DNA from: CAVTJL01 sp963735065
GTDB taxonomy: Bacteria; Pseudomonadota; Alphaproteobacteria; Geminicoccales; Geminicoccaceae
Assembly (NCBI GenBank): GCA_963735065.1
Contig: CAVTJL010000007.1
Coordinates: 124,001 to 188,000, forward strand
Direction of reading: 5' to 3'
DNA: 64,000 nucleotides
Shown: positions 51,992 through 60,722 of the stretch, piece by piece
How the letters are laid out: every line of letters begins with the position of its first letter
Position numbering within the stretch: the stretch's first letter is position 1
Notes under the pieces: generated by a model
What the model was told of the DNA's origin: nothing
The model's input: only the letters and a program-made list of their open reading frames with translations
Databases searched by the model: none
Program-made: the position numbers and the translations under genes

Positions 51992-53920
51992 TCAGTGCTT
52001 GCCCGAGACGCCGCGCCGCACGGCCACCGGCAGCCCGATCGTGATCAGCCGATCCGGCGGAATGCTGTAGGTGGCCGTGGCCCGGACGGCATTGCGGGCC
52101 ATGACGGAGAAGAGCCGTTCGCGCCAGTAGCGTAGCGCCGGCGCATAGTCCGGGTAGGAGAAGGCCTCGTAGCCCTGGAAGAAGACAGCCTGATCGGGAT
52201 CCAGGCTGAGGCCGTGATAGTCGCAGAGGCGCAGCGCTACAGGGATGTTCGGCACCTGCATGAAACCGTAGTGCAGGGTGATGCGCCAAAAGCCGTCGGG
52301 CAGGTCCAGGATCTCAATGCGATCGGCTGACCGGACGCGCGGCACGTTCTCGGTCACGACCGTGAGGAGGATGCCGCGCTCGTGGACGGCATGCAGCTCG
52401 TCGACCAGGCGCTTCAGCATGGGTGGCGCCTCCTGGTCGCGGCGGGTCAGGTAGACCGCGGTCCCCGGCAGACGTATCAGCTGGCTCTTGCGGATATCCT
52501 CGAGGAACGCCTCGAGCGGCACCGTCTCGTGCGACGAGGCGATGCCGAGCGATCGAGCCCCATAGCGCCAGATGCTCATCGCCATGAACACCGCCCCCGC
52601 CACGACCAGCGGCACCCAGCCGCCATCGGGGATCTTCAGAAGATTGGCCGCCACGAAGACGCAGTCGATGAGCCCGAAGCCGGCCGCCACGCCGCCGGCG
52701 AGCCAGGGCGACCAGCGCCAACGCTCGCGCATGACGCAGAAGAGCAGAACGGTCGTGATCAGCATCGTCGTCGAGATGGCGATGCCGTAGGCCGCGGCGA
52801 GCGCGCTCGACGACCTGAAGGCGAGGACCAGCAGCACCGCCGCCGCCATGAGGAGCCAGTTGACCAGCGGCATGTAGATCTGGCCCAGCGCCTTTGACGA
52901 CGTCTGGACGATCGTCATCGGCGGAAGCTGGCGGAGCTGGATGGCCTGGCGGGTCAGCGAGAAGGCCCCCGACACCACCGCCTGCGAGGCGATGATGGTG
53001 GCGACGGTCGCTAGAATCACGACGGGGATCAGGAAGAGGCGGGGCACGAGATCGAAGAATGGGTGGCCGATGCTCCCGTCGGTCGCCAGGACGTGGGCGC
53101 CCTGCCCCAGATAGTTCAGCATCAGGCTCGGCAGCACGAGCGCGAACCAGGCAAGGCGGATCGGCCCACGCCTCAGGTGGCCCATATCGGCATAGAGCGC
53201 CTCACCGCCGGTCACGGCCAGGAAGACAGCGCCCAGGGCCAGGAAGCCACCGATCGGGTATCGCACAAGGAACTCAAACGCCCAAAGGGGACTCAGCGCC
53301 TGGAGGACGAGCGGCTCCTTGAGGATGCCGAGGATGCCCAGCAGGCCCAGGGCCACGAACCAGAGGACCATCACGAGGCCGAAGACCGTGCCGATCGCCG
53401 CCGTGCCGTGCCGCTGAAGCGCAAACAGGAGGACGAGGACGGCGATCGTGAGGGGTACGACCAAGGGCTCGAGGGCGCTCGTCACGACGCTCACGCCCTC
53501 GACCGCGCTCAGCACCGAGATGGCGGGCGTGATCATGCCGTCGGCATAGAGGAGGGCTGCCCCGAAGAGACCGATCACCACCAGCACGGGCCTACCGGCC
53601 TTGCCGCGCCCGGGCCAGGGATCGAGCAGGGCCAAGAGGGCCAGAATGCCGCCCTCGCCGTCATTGTCGGCGCGCAGCACGAGAAGCAGGTACTTGACCG
53701 AGATGACGAGGATCAAGGCCCAGAAGATCAGGGAGAGAAGGCCCAGCACCTCGGCCGGCCCGGGCGCACCGATGCCTACCGCCCGGAGGGACTGACGGAA
53801 GGCGTAGAGCGGGCTTGTGCCGATATCGCCGAAGACGATGCCGAGCGCCACGAGACCGAGCCGCCCGAGCCCATGCTGCTCATCGGGCTCGTCCCTCGCA
53901 GGCGCCGCTGCTACCGCCAT
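51992..53920 (-). CDS. kup: Kup-type potassium uptake transporter
   Basis: A 642-residue inner-membrane potassium transporter driven by proton symport. It begins with the typical LGLVALGIVFGDIGTSPLYAFRQSL, holds about twelve membrane spans, and has the pore-region stretch GGEALYADMGHLRRGPIRLAW plus KALGQIYMPLVNWLLM. The soluble C-terminal domain follows from about residue 450. It supports potassium uptake at low pH or low turgor. It is transcribed downstream of ilvC with a 90-base gap, and is probably a separate unit. Confidence 0.92.
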   Translation of the reverse strand: MAVAAAPARDEPDEQHGLGRLGLVALGIVFGDIGTSPLYAFRQSLRAVGIGAPGPAEVLGLLSLIFWALILVISVKYLLLVLRADNDGEGGILALLALLDPWPGRGKAGRPVLVVIGLFGAALLYADGMITPAISVLSAVEGVSVVTSALEPLVVPLTIAVLVLLFALQRHGTAAIGTVFGLVMVLWFVALGLLGILGILKEPLVLQALSPLWAFEFLVRYPIGGFLALGAVFLAVTGGEALYADMGHLRRGPIRLAWFALVLPSLMLNYLGQGAHVLATDGSIGHPFFDLVPRLFLIPVVILATVATIIASQAVVSGAFSLTRQAIQLRQLPPMTIVQTSSKALGQIYMPLVNWLLMAAAVLLVLAFRSSSALAAAYGIAISTTMLITTVLLFCVMRERWRWSPWLAGGVAAGFGLIDCVFVAANLLKIPDGGWVPLVVAGAVFMAMSIWRYGARSLGIASSHETVPLEAFLEDIRKSQLIRLPGTAVYLTRRDQEAPPMLKRLVDELHAVHERGILLTVVTENVPRVRSADRIEILDLPDGFWRITLHYGFMQVPNIPVALRLCDYHGLSLDPDQAVFFQGYEAFSYPDYAPALRYWRERLFSVMARNAVRATATYSIPPDRLITIGLPVAVRRGVSGKH

Positions 53921-54010
53921 CGAGGCGACCTCCTGAAGCTCCCGGGCGTGGTCCGGAGACGAGGCCCGACCGAAGCCGGGCCCCTCCCCTTCAACAGCCC
54001 TAAGAGAGCG

Positions 54011-55030
54011 TCAGTTCCGGCTCTTGTCCACGAGCTTGCCCTGGCCGATGAACGGCATCATGCCGCGCAGCTTCTCGCCGACCTCCTCGATCGAATGCGC
54101 TGCAGCCCGGGCGCGCATCGCCTTGAAGCTCGGCTGGCCCGCCTTGTTCTCGAGCACCCAGTCCTTGGCGAAGCGACCGGCCTGGATGTCAGCCAGCACG
54201 CGCTTCATCTCGGCCTTGACGGAGTCGTTGATGATGCGCGGGCCGGTGACGTAGTCGCCATACTCCGCCGTGTTGGAGATCGAGTAGCGCATGTTGGCGA
54301 GGCCGCCCTCGTAGACGAGGTCGACAATGAGCTTCACCTCGTGCAGGCACTCGAAATAGGCCATCTCGGGCGCGTAGCCGGCCTCGACCAGCGTCTCGAA
54401 GCCGCTCTGGATCAGGGCGCTGAGACCGCCGCACAGCACGACCTGCTCGCCAAAGAGATCGGTCTCGACCTCCTCCTTGAAGCTCGTCTCGATGATGCCG
54501 GCGCGGCCGCCGCCGATGGCCGCGCCGTAGCTGAGGCCGAGATCATGGGCGCCGCCCGAGGCGTCCTGCTGGATGGCCAGAAGGCACGGCACGCCGGCGC
54601 CACGCACATACTCGGAGCGTACCAGATGTCCCGGCCCCTTGGGCGCGATCATCAGCACGTCGAGATCCGGACGCGGCTCGATCAGCTTGAAGTGGATGTT
54701 GAAGCCGTGCGCGAACATGAGGGCAGCGCCCTCCTTCATGTTCGCCGCCAGCTCGTCGCGATAGAGATCGGCCTGGAGCTCGTCGGGCACGAGCATCATC
54801 ACGACGTCGGCCCACGCGGCCGCCTCGGCCGGGCTCATGCACTTGATGCCGGCCGCCTCGACCTTCTTGCGCGTAGCCGAGCCGGGCTTCAGCGCGACCG
54901 CCACCTCCTTGACGCCGCTGTCCTTGAGGTTGTTGGCATGGCCGAAGCCCTGGCTGCCATAGCCGACGACGGCGACCTTCTTGCTCTTGATGAGATTGAG
55001 GTCAGCGTCGGTGTCATAGTAGACGCGCAT
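54011..55030 (-). CDS. ilvC: Ketol-acid reductoisomerase
   Basis: A 339-residue class I KARI, the second shared enzyme of valine, leucine and isoleucine synthesis; it isomerises and reduces acetolactate with NADPH. It has the cofactor motif GYGSQGFGHANNL, IAPKGPGHLVRSEY, and metal-site segments TDLFGEQVVLCGG and HEVKLIVDLVYEGG. ATG 55030 after GGGGAG gives the usual MRVYYDTDADL start; the frame upstream is spurious. It follows ilvI and ilvH on the same strand with gaps of 59 and 56 bases, the common alphaproteobacterial order. Confidence 0.96.
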   Translation of the reverse strand: MRVYYDTDADLNLIKSKKVAVVGYGSQGFGHANNLKDSGVKEVAVALKPGSATRKKVEAAGIKCMSPAEAAAWADVVMMLVPDELQADLYRDELAANMKEGAALMFAHGFNIHFKLIEPRPDLDVLMIAPKGPGHLVRSEYVRGAGVPCLLAIQQDASGGAHDLGLSYGAAIGGGRAGIIETSFKEEVETDLFGEQVVLCGGLSALIQSGFETLVEAGYAPEMAYFECLHEVKLIVDLVYEGGLANMRYSISNTAEYGDYVTGPRIINDSVKAEMKRVLADIQAGRFAKDWVLENKAGQPSFKAMRARAAAHSIEEVGEKLRGMMPFIGQGKLVDKSRN

Positions 55031-55086
55031 GGTGCTCCCCATCTGCGCGAGGGCGGCAGACCAGCCGCCCTCGTATCCCCCCACTG

Positions 55087-55602
55087 TCAGGCGTGATCGC
55101 GATCCAAAAGGATCGTCTGGCCGCGCCCGATCGCTACCACGCCGGCGCGACTGACCTCGACCGGCTCGACAAGCTTGATGAAGGCGTCGAGCTCGTCGGA
55201 GGTGCCCGTGATCTCGAAAACGAAGCTCTCGGGCGAGCTGTCGACGAGCCTTGCGTGCATGAAATCGGCTATTCTGAGCGACTGGATCAGCCTCTCACGG
55301 TCCCCGGAGATCTTGACCAGGGCAAGCTCCCGCTCGACGTGCGGGCCCTCGATGGTGAGATCCTGGACCCGGTGCACGGGCACCAGCTTGCCCAGCAACG
55401 CCTTGATCTGCTCGATGACGAACTCGGTCCCGGTCGTCACGATGTTGATGCGCGAGATGCCCTTCTGGCGGTCGACCTCCGCTACGGTCAGGCTCTCGAT
55501 GTTGTAGCCGCGGCCCGAGAACAGGCCGATGACCCGTGCGAGCACGCCGGGCTCGTTGTCGACAAGCACCACGATGGTGTGTCGTCGCTCGTCTTCCGTC
55601 AT
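55087..55602 (-). CDS. ilvH: Acetolactate synthase small (regulatory) subunit
   Basis: A 171-residue regulatory subunit of acetohydroxyacid synthase. The N-terminal ACT domain reads TIVVLVDNEPGVLARVIGLFSGRGYNIESL, split here as VDNEPGVLARV and GRGYNIESLTV, and it binds valine for feedback inhibition. The second half begins near ERELALVKISGD. It binds the catalytic subunit encoded just upstream. The ilvI-ilvH-ilvC cluster has no visible attenuator in front. Confidence 0.95.
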   Translation of the reverse strand: MTEDERRHTIVVLVDNEPGVLARVIGLFSGRGYNIESLTVAEVDRQKGISRINIVTTGTEFVIEQIKALLGKLVPVHRVQDLTIEGPHVERELALVKISGDRERLIQSLRIADFMHARLVDSSPESFVFEITGTSDELDAFIKLVEPVEVSRAGVVAIGRGQTILLDRDHA

Positions 55603-55661
55603 GATCAGTCTCTGACGCTCGAGGAGGAAGGGGCAAGGCTCGTCGAGATGGCCCGACCGGC

Positions 55662-57455
55662 CTATACGAGTACCATGCCCTCCTCGGAGATCGCCTCATG
55701 CGCGCCGTCATCCTCGGGGCTGAGCTTGATCTCGTTGTGCGCCGCCCCGCCCGGGATCATCGGATAGACGTTCTCGGACCGATCGACGACGATGTCGGCG
55801 ATCACCGGCTTGTCGACCCGGATCATCTCGCGGATCACGTCGTCGAGCTCATCGACGCTCTGGGCGCGAAGCCCTACCGCGCCGAACGCCTCGGCGAGCT
55901 TCACGAAGTCCGGCAGGCTCTCCATGTAGCTCTCGGAATGGCGGTTGCCATGGAAGAAGTCCTGCCACTGCCTCACCATCCCCATGTAGCTGTTGTTGAG
56001 GATGAACGATTTGACCGGCAGCCTGTACTGCATCGCGGTCGACATCTCCTGCATGTTCATGAGCCAGGAGGACTCGCCCGCGATGTCGATCACGAGAGCG
56101 CCGGGATGGGCCACCTGCACGCCGATCGAGGCGGGGAAGCCATAGCCCATCGTGCCGAGGCCGCCCGAGGTCATCCAGTGCAGCGGCTTCTCGAACTTGA
56201 AGTGCTGAGCCGCCCACATCTGATGCTGGCCGACCTCGGTCGTGATGAAGACCTCGCGATCCCCGACCAGCTCCTGCAGCCGGCAGATCGCATGCTGGGG
56301 CTTGATCACCTTGCCCACCTGACGGAAGCGCAGGCTGTCTCTCTTCCGCCACTCGGCGATCTGCGCCCACCAGGGCTGAAGCCTGTCCTGGTGGATGACA
56401 TTGGAGCGCCGGCGCCACGCCTGGAGCATGGCATCGAGCGCCAGCTCCGCATCCCCGACAACGGCGCAGTCGACGGGCACGTTCTTGTTGATCGAGGAAG
56501 GATCGATATCGACGTGGATCTTTCGGCTCACGGGCGCAAAGCCGTCCAGCCGCCCCGTGACGCGATCATCGAACCGGGCCCCGATCGCGATCATCAGATC
56601 GCAATCGTGCATCGCCATATTGGCCTCATAGGTCCCGTGCATGCCGAGCATGCCCAGGAACTGCCCGTCACTCGCCGGATAGGCGCCGAGGCCCATCAGC
56701 GTCAGCGTGATCGGAGCCCCGCTCTCCCGGACGAGATCGCCCAGAAGCTCGCTGGCCCGGAGACCGGCATTCACCACACCGCCGCCCACGTAGAAGACAG
56801 GCCGCTCGGCACGGGCAAGCATCTCGATCGCCTGCTCGATCCGTGCGGTCTCGGGCTCTCGCGCCGGGCTGTAGGAGCGCAAGGGCGCCTTGTCCTTGGA
56901 CACATAGGGCGCCTTGCCCATCTGGATGTCCTTGGGCAGATCGACCACGACCGGCCCGGGGCGGCCCGAGCGCGCGACGTGGAAGGCCTCGTGCATCACC
57001 CGCGCGAGGTCGCCCGGCCGCTTCACGAGGTAGTTGTGCTTCGTGCAGGGCCTGGTGATGCCGACCGTGTCGGCCTCCTGGAAGGCATCGTTGCCGATCA
57101 TGTGGGTCGGCACCTGACCCGTCAGGCAGACGATCGGAACGCTGTCCATCAGCGCGTCCGCGAGACCGGTCACGGTGTTGGTGGCGCCCGGCCCCGAGGT
57201 GACGAGGACCACGCCGACCTTGCCCGTGCTGCGCGCGTAGCCCTCGGCAGCGTGAACCGCACCCTGCTCGTGGCGAACGAGGATGTGCCGGATCTTGTCC
57301 TGCTGGAAGAGGGCATCATAGATCGGGAGGACGGCGCCACCCGGATAGCCGAAAATCACCTCTACCCCTTGGTCGATCAGCGCCTGAATTACCACCTGCG
57401 AGCCCGTCAGGGTCTGGTCGACGCCCTGGGAACGGGTCGGTGTGGCCACAGTCAT
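55662..57455 (-). CDS. ilvI: Acetolactate synthase large (catalytic) subunit
   Basis: A 597-residue thiamine-diphosphate enzyme that condenses two pyruvates, or pyruvate and 2-oxobutyrate, at the first step of branched-chain amino acid synthesis. It has FGYPGGAVLPIYDAL, the catalytic Glu in HEQGAVHAAEGYAR, ATNTVTGLADALMDSVP, the FAD region IGARFDDRVTGRL, and the C-terminal TPP-binding part LPVKSFILNNSYMGM. ATG 57455 follows TTGGAG; an upstream extension is not believed. It heads the ilv operon, with its promoter expected in the 289-base gap to the divergent glycosyltransferase gene. Confidence 0.95.
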   Translation of the reverse strand: MTVATPTRSQGVDQTLTGSQVVIQALIDQGVEVIFGYPGGAVLPIYDALFQQDKIRHILVRHEQGAVHAAEGYARSTGKVGVVLVTSGPGATNTVTGLADALMDSVPIVCLTGQVPTHMIGNDAFQEADTVGITRPCTKHNYLVKRPGDLARVMHEAFHVARSGRPGPVVVDLPKDIQMGKAPYVSKDKAPLRSYSPAREPETARIEQAIEMLARAERPVFYVGGGVVNAGLRASELLGDLVRESGAPITLTLMGLGAYPASDGQFLGMLGMHGTYEANMAMHDCDLMIAIGARFDDRVTGRLDGFAPVSRKIHVDIDPSSINKNVPVDCAVVGDAELALDAMLQAWRRRSNVIHQDRLQPWWAQIAEWRKRDSLRFRQVGKVIKPQHAICRLQELVGDREVFITTEVGQHQMWAAQHFKFEKPLHWMTSGGLGTMGYGFPASIGVQVAHPGALVIDIAGESSWLMNMQEMSTAMQYRLPVKSFILNNSYMGMVRQWQDFFHGNRHSESYMESLPDFVKLAEAFGAVGLRAQSVDELDDVIREMIRVDKPVIADIVVDRSENVYPMIPGGAAHNEIKLSPEDDGAHEAISEEGMVLV

Positions 57456-57744
57456 TGGTCGAACTCCAAGGGAATGGGCCGCGCGGCTCGGCGCGGTGTC
57501 ATGGGTCGTGGACGAGGAACCCCGCTGGGCGCAAGCCTTTTTGGGGACGCGCACCCTAGCGACAGGAGGGCGACCGGTCAATCGAAGCCCGGGGCCACGT
57601 CGGCGGCATTGTGCAGACACCCCCAGGATCGGGACACACCCCTGCATCGCCATGATCCGGCACCCTGGGGCGACGTCGCCTCCGAGCGGCCTTCACGCAC
57701 CATCCGCCGCGATGCAATATCGGCGATGCGACAGTCGAGGCAGC

Positions 57745-58836
57745 ATGCGTATTCTGATCGCCACTGACGCTTGGCAGCCGCAAGTCAACGGCGTCGTCCG
57801 CACGCTGACCACCACGGTGGGCGAGCTCACCAAGCTTGGACACACCGTGACGGTCGTCGGACCAGACCGCTTTCGCACCCTGCCGATGCCGAGCTATCCG
57901 GAAATCCGTGTCGCCCTCCTGCCGCGCCGGCAACTCGGCCGGATCATGGACGAGGTGGCTCCGGACGCCGTGCATATACCGGTCGAAGGGCCGATCGGTC
58001 TCGCGGCGCGCCGCATCTGCATCAGGCGCAAATGGCCCTTCTCGACCTCCTACCACACCCGCGCCGGCCTCTACTTCGAGCGCAAGTTCGCCATTCCCGG
58101 CCGCCTGATCGTCCGCCTCCAGCGGCGCTTCCACAATGCGGCGAGCGCCTTCATGGTCCAGACCGACAGCCTCGAGCGCGAGCTTCGCGCCGAGGGATTC
58201 CACAACATCCGCCGCTGGTCCCGTGGCGTGGATGCCGAGCTCTTCCGTCCCTACCCCAGAGATGGCTTTCTCGATCTTCCGCGTCCGATCTTCCTCTATG
58301 TCGGGCGCGTCTCGTCCGAGAAGAACCTCGAGAGCTTCCTCGATCTCGATCTTCCGGGCAGCAAGCTCATCGTGGGGGGAGGCCCCCAGCTCGAGGCATT
58401 CCGCGCCCGCTATCCGACGGTGACGTTCGCCGGCTACAGGTCGGGCGAGGAGCTGAGCCGCTACTACTCGGCAAGCGACGTCTTCGTCTTTCCCAGCCGT
58501 TTCGAGACCTTCGGTCTCGTTCTCCTCGAGGCTCTGGCCTGTGGGCTTCCCGTGGCCGCCTATCCGGTCCACGGCCCTCGGGACGTGATCGGCTCGGCAC
58601 CGGTGGGCGCCCTCGACGAGGACCTCCGCAGCGCGGCGCTCAAAGCCTTGGCCATCCCGCGCGAGCGCTGCCGTGCCTATGCGATGCAGTTCTCCTGGCG
58701 GCGGAGCGCCGAGCAGTTCCTGGAAAACCTCGTGCCCCTTCCTTCCTCCGCCTATATGGCGCCGGCGCAGCGCGGCACGGCGGCGCTGCGCCCTGCGGCG
58801 TCTCTGGTCCGCACGACGGACCGGGGGCACGGCTAG
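57745..58836 (+). CDS. Glycosyltransferase family 4 protein
   Basis: A 363-residue soluble GT-B fold glycosyltransferase. The N-terminus is MRILIATDAWQPQVNGVVRTL, common in GDP-mannose or UDP-sugar dependent glycolipid transferases such as MgtA-like enzymes. SYHTRAGLYFERKF and the donor-site motif PSRFETFGLVLLEALACGLPV, with the paired glutamates of GT4, are clear. It probably adds a sugar to a diacylglycerol or lipid at the inner membrane. ATG 57745 is the only start before this N-terminus. The stop shares bases with the miaA stop on the other strand. Confidence 0.85.
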   Translation: MRILIATDAWQPQVNGVVRTLTTTVGELTKLGHTVTVVGPDRFRTLPMPSYPEIRVALLPRRQLGRIMDEVAPDAVHIPVEGPIGLAARRICIRRKWPFSTSYHTRAGLYFERKFAIPGRLIVRLQRRFHNAASAFMVQTDSLERELRAEGFHNIRRWSRGVDAELFRPYPRDGFLDLPRPIFLYVGRVSSEKNLESFLDLDLPGSKLIVGGGPQLEAFRARYPTVTFAGYRSGEELSRYYSASDVFVFPSRFETFGLVLLEALACGLPVAAYPVHGPRDVIGSAPVGALDEDLRSAALKALAIPRERCRAYAMQFSWRRSAEQFLENLVPLPSSAYMAPAQRGTAALRPAASLVRTTDRGHG

Positions 58837-59816
58837 CGCAGCGGTGCGGCCCGGGCCAGGGCCTCGTCCACCTCGAGCGTCTCGCCGCAAACGTCGAGAG
58901 GGCCCAGCTCGGCCAGCCGGTGGCGAAGAAAGGTGCGTTGGCGCTTGGCATATTGACGGACCTGAGCGGCGATGCGCTCGACGGCGGTCGCCTCCTCCAT
59001 CTCTCCCCGCGCCGCCGCCAGCAACTCCCTGCAGCCATGCACCTTGGCGATGGGCAGGTCCGTAAGCGTGGGCATCCGCAGCGACAGAGCCTCGACCTCG
59101 GCCTGCGCGCCCTCGACCAGCATGGCCCCGAGCCGATGCCCGATGCGCTCACGCACCACGGTCGCCGGCGGCACCAGCGCCAGCCCGACGCACCGCTCGG
59201 GCAAGCGGATGCGGCGCCGGCTATCCCGTTGCCACTGGGCGAGCGGGCGGCCTGTCGCCTCCATGACCTCGAGGGCACGTAGCACGCGTTGGGGGTCGCT
59301 CGGGCGAAGCCGTGCTGCGCTCTCGGGATCGACGGCGGCGAGCCGCTGGTGAAGCTCGACAGCCGGCCTTCCGGCGGCCCATGCGCGCAGCGGCGAGCGG
59401 ATCTCCGCCGGCACCGTCGGGACCTCGACGATGCCGCGAAGCAGGGCCTCGATGTAGAGGCCGGAGCCCCCCACCAGGACGGCGGTGCGGCCAGCCTTCC
59501 AGATCGACTGCAGCACCGCCTCGACATCGGCCAGCCATCGGCCCAGCGACGGCTGCTCATGAGCGGCCAGGATGCCGAAGAGCCGGTGATCGACCCGGCG
59601 CTCGTCGTCTGCGCTCGGCCGCGCGGTCAGGATCGGCAGGTCGGCAAAGAGCTGCTGGCTGTCCGCATTGACGATCGTGGCGTCCAGGCGTTCCGCCAGC
59701 CGCAGGGCCAGGGCCGACTTGCCGCTCGCGGTCGTGCCCCCTATGACGATGAGCGTGCCACCCGGCGCCCTATCAGCTCCGAAAGTCCCGTCATTGCCGG
59801 CTGTTCTCGTGCTCAT
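58833..59816 (-). CDS. miaA: tRNA dimethylallyltransferase
   Basis: A 327-residue enzyme that adds a dimethylallyl group to A37 of tRNAs reading UNN codons. It has the P-loop GGTTASGKSALALRLAE, IVNADSQQLFADLPILTA, a conserved VDHRLFG, GGSGLYIEALLRGI, and the C-terminal QYAKRQRTFLRH that contacts the tRNA. ATG 59816 is the only plausible start, because no other start codon lies before the P-loop. This places its first codons across the start of serB on the opposite strand. The 3' end meets the GT4 gene in a shared CTAG. Confidence 0.93.
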   Translation of the reverse strand: MSTRTAGNDGTFGADRAPGGTLIVIGGTTASGKSALALRLAERLDATIVNADSQQLFADLPILTARPSADDERRVDHRLFGILAAHEQPSLGRWLADVEAVLQSIWKAGRTAVLVGGSGLYIEALLRGIVEVPTVPAEIRSPLRAWAAGRPAVELHQRLAAVDPESAARLRPSDPQRVLRALEVMEATGRPLAQWQRDSRRRIRLPERCVGLALVPPATVVRERIGHRLGAMLVEGAQAEVEALSLRMPTLTDLPIAKVHGCRELLAAARGEMEEATAVERIAAQVRQYAKRQRTFLRHRLAELGPLDVCGETLEVDEALARAAPLR

Positions 59817-60675
59817 CGCCGACCCGAAGACCTGCCCGCTCGACCCGAGCCTCGTGCGCGAGGCGGCGCGCGTCGTCAAGGGCGAGCCCTGCTGGCTCGC
59901 TCCCGGCGAGGCGGTGGAGATCGTGATCGAGAGCGCAGCTCCGCATGTCGAAGCGGAGCTCGCGGGGCTCCTCCACGGGGCTCCCGTCGATCGGGCATGC
60001 GTTCCCCTGGAGGATCGCCGCAAGCGACTACTGGTCGCCGATATGGACAGCACGATCATCACCGTGGAATGCGTCGACGAGCTGGCGGATCTCGTTGGCA
60101 TCAAGGACGAGGTCGCCGCCGTCACCCGACGCGCGATGAACGGCGAGATCGACTTCAAGGATGCGCTGGCCACGCGCGTGGCTCTGCTAAAGGGCCTCCC
60201 CGCCCAGGCGATCGCCGAGCTCTGTCGCACGAGGATCGCCCTGACACCAGGCGCCCGAGCGCTGGTGCGCACGATGCGCGCCCACGGCGCCATGACGGCG
60301 CTCGTCTCGGGCGGCTTCACGGCCTTCACCGGATGGGTTCGTGAGGCCGTCGGGTTCGATCTCGATGAGGCGAACGAACTCGAGATCATCGACGAGCGCC
60401 TCACCGGACGCATGATCGGCGAGATCCGCGACGCCTCAAGCAAGCTCGCCGCCCTCGAGAAGCTCTCACGCGAGCGCGGGTTGGCCCTGGCCAACACGCT
60501 GGCGGTGGGCGACGGGGCCAACGATCTGCCCATGATCCGCGCTGCCGGCCTGGGCATAGCCTATCACGCGCATCCTCGGGTCCGAGAGGCGGCCCCGGCT
60601 CGCATCGACCACTCGGACCTCACGGCGCTCCTTTATATCCAAGGCTACGCGGCGGATGAGATCCTGGCCGACTAG
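59794..60675 (+). CDS. serB: Phosphoserine phosphatase
   Basis: A 293-residue HAD enzyme, the last step of serine synthesis from 3-phosphoglycerate. The N-terminal ACT-like part begins VLVLIADPKTCPLDPSL. The HAD motifs are ADMDSTIITVECVDELAD (I), VSGGFTAFT (II), and GDGANDLPMIRAAGLGIAYHA (IV). TTG 59794 gives the usual length in relatives and is preferred, although the ribosome site is weak; ATG 59749 is also in frame. Either start overlaps the divergent miaA start. It ends at a stem-loop shared with degP. Confidence 0.9.
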   Translation: MPAVLVLIADPKTCPLDPSLVREAARVVKGEPCWLAPGEAVEIVIESAAPHVEAELAGLLHGAPVDRACVPLEDRRKRLLVADMDSTIITVECVDELADLVGIKDEVAAVTRRAMNGEIDFKDALATRVALLKGLPAQAIAELCRTRIALTPGARALVRTMRAHGAMTALVSGGFTAFTGWVREAVGFDLDEANELEIIDERLTGRMIGEIRDASSKLAALEKLSRERGLALANTLAVGDGANDLPMIRAAGLGIAYHAHPRVREAAPARIDHSDLTALLYIQGYAADEILAD

Positions 60676-60692
60676 CGGAAGGCGGGCTGGCA

Positions 60693-60722
60693 TTGACGCC
60701 GGACTGACTGGCCCGGCGTCAA
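60693..60722. terminator. Stem-loop between serB and degP
   Basis: TTGACGCCGG (60693-60702) pairs perfectly with CCGGCGTCAA (60713-60722) over a ten-base loop. It follows serB by 17 bases and includes the stop codon of degP (60719-60721), so it can act on both convergent genes. Confidence 0.6.
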
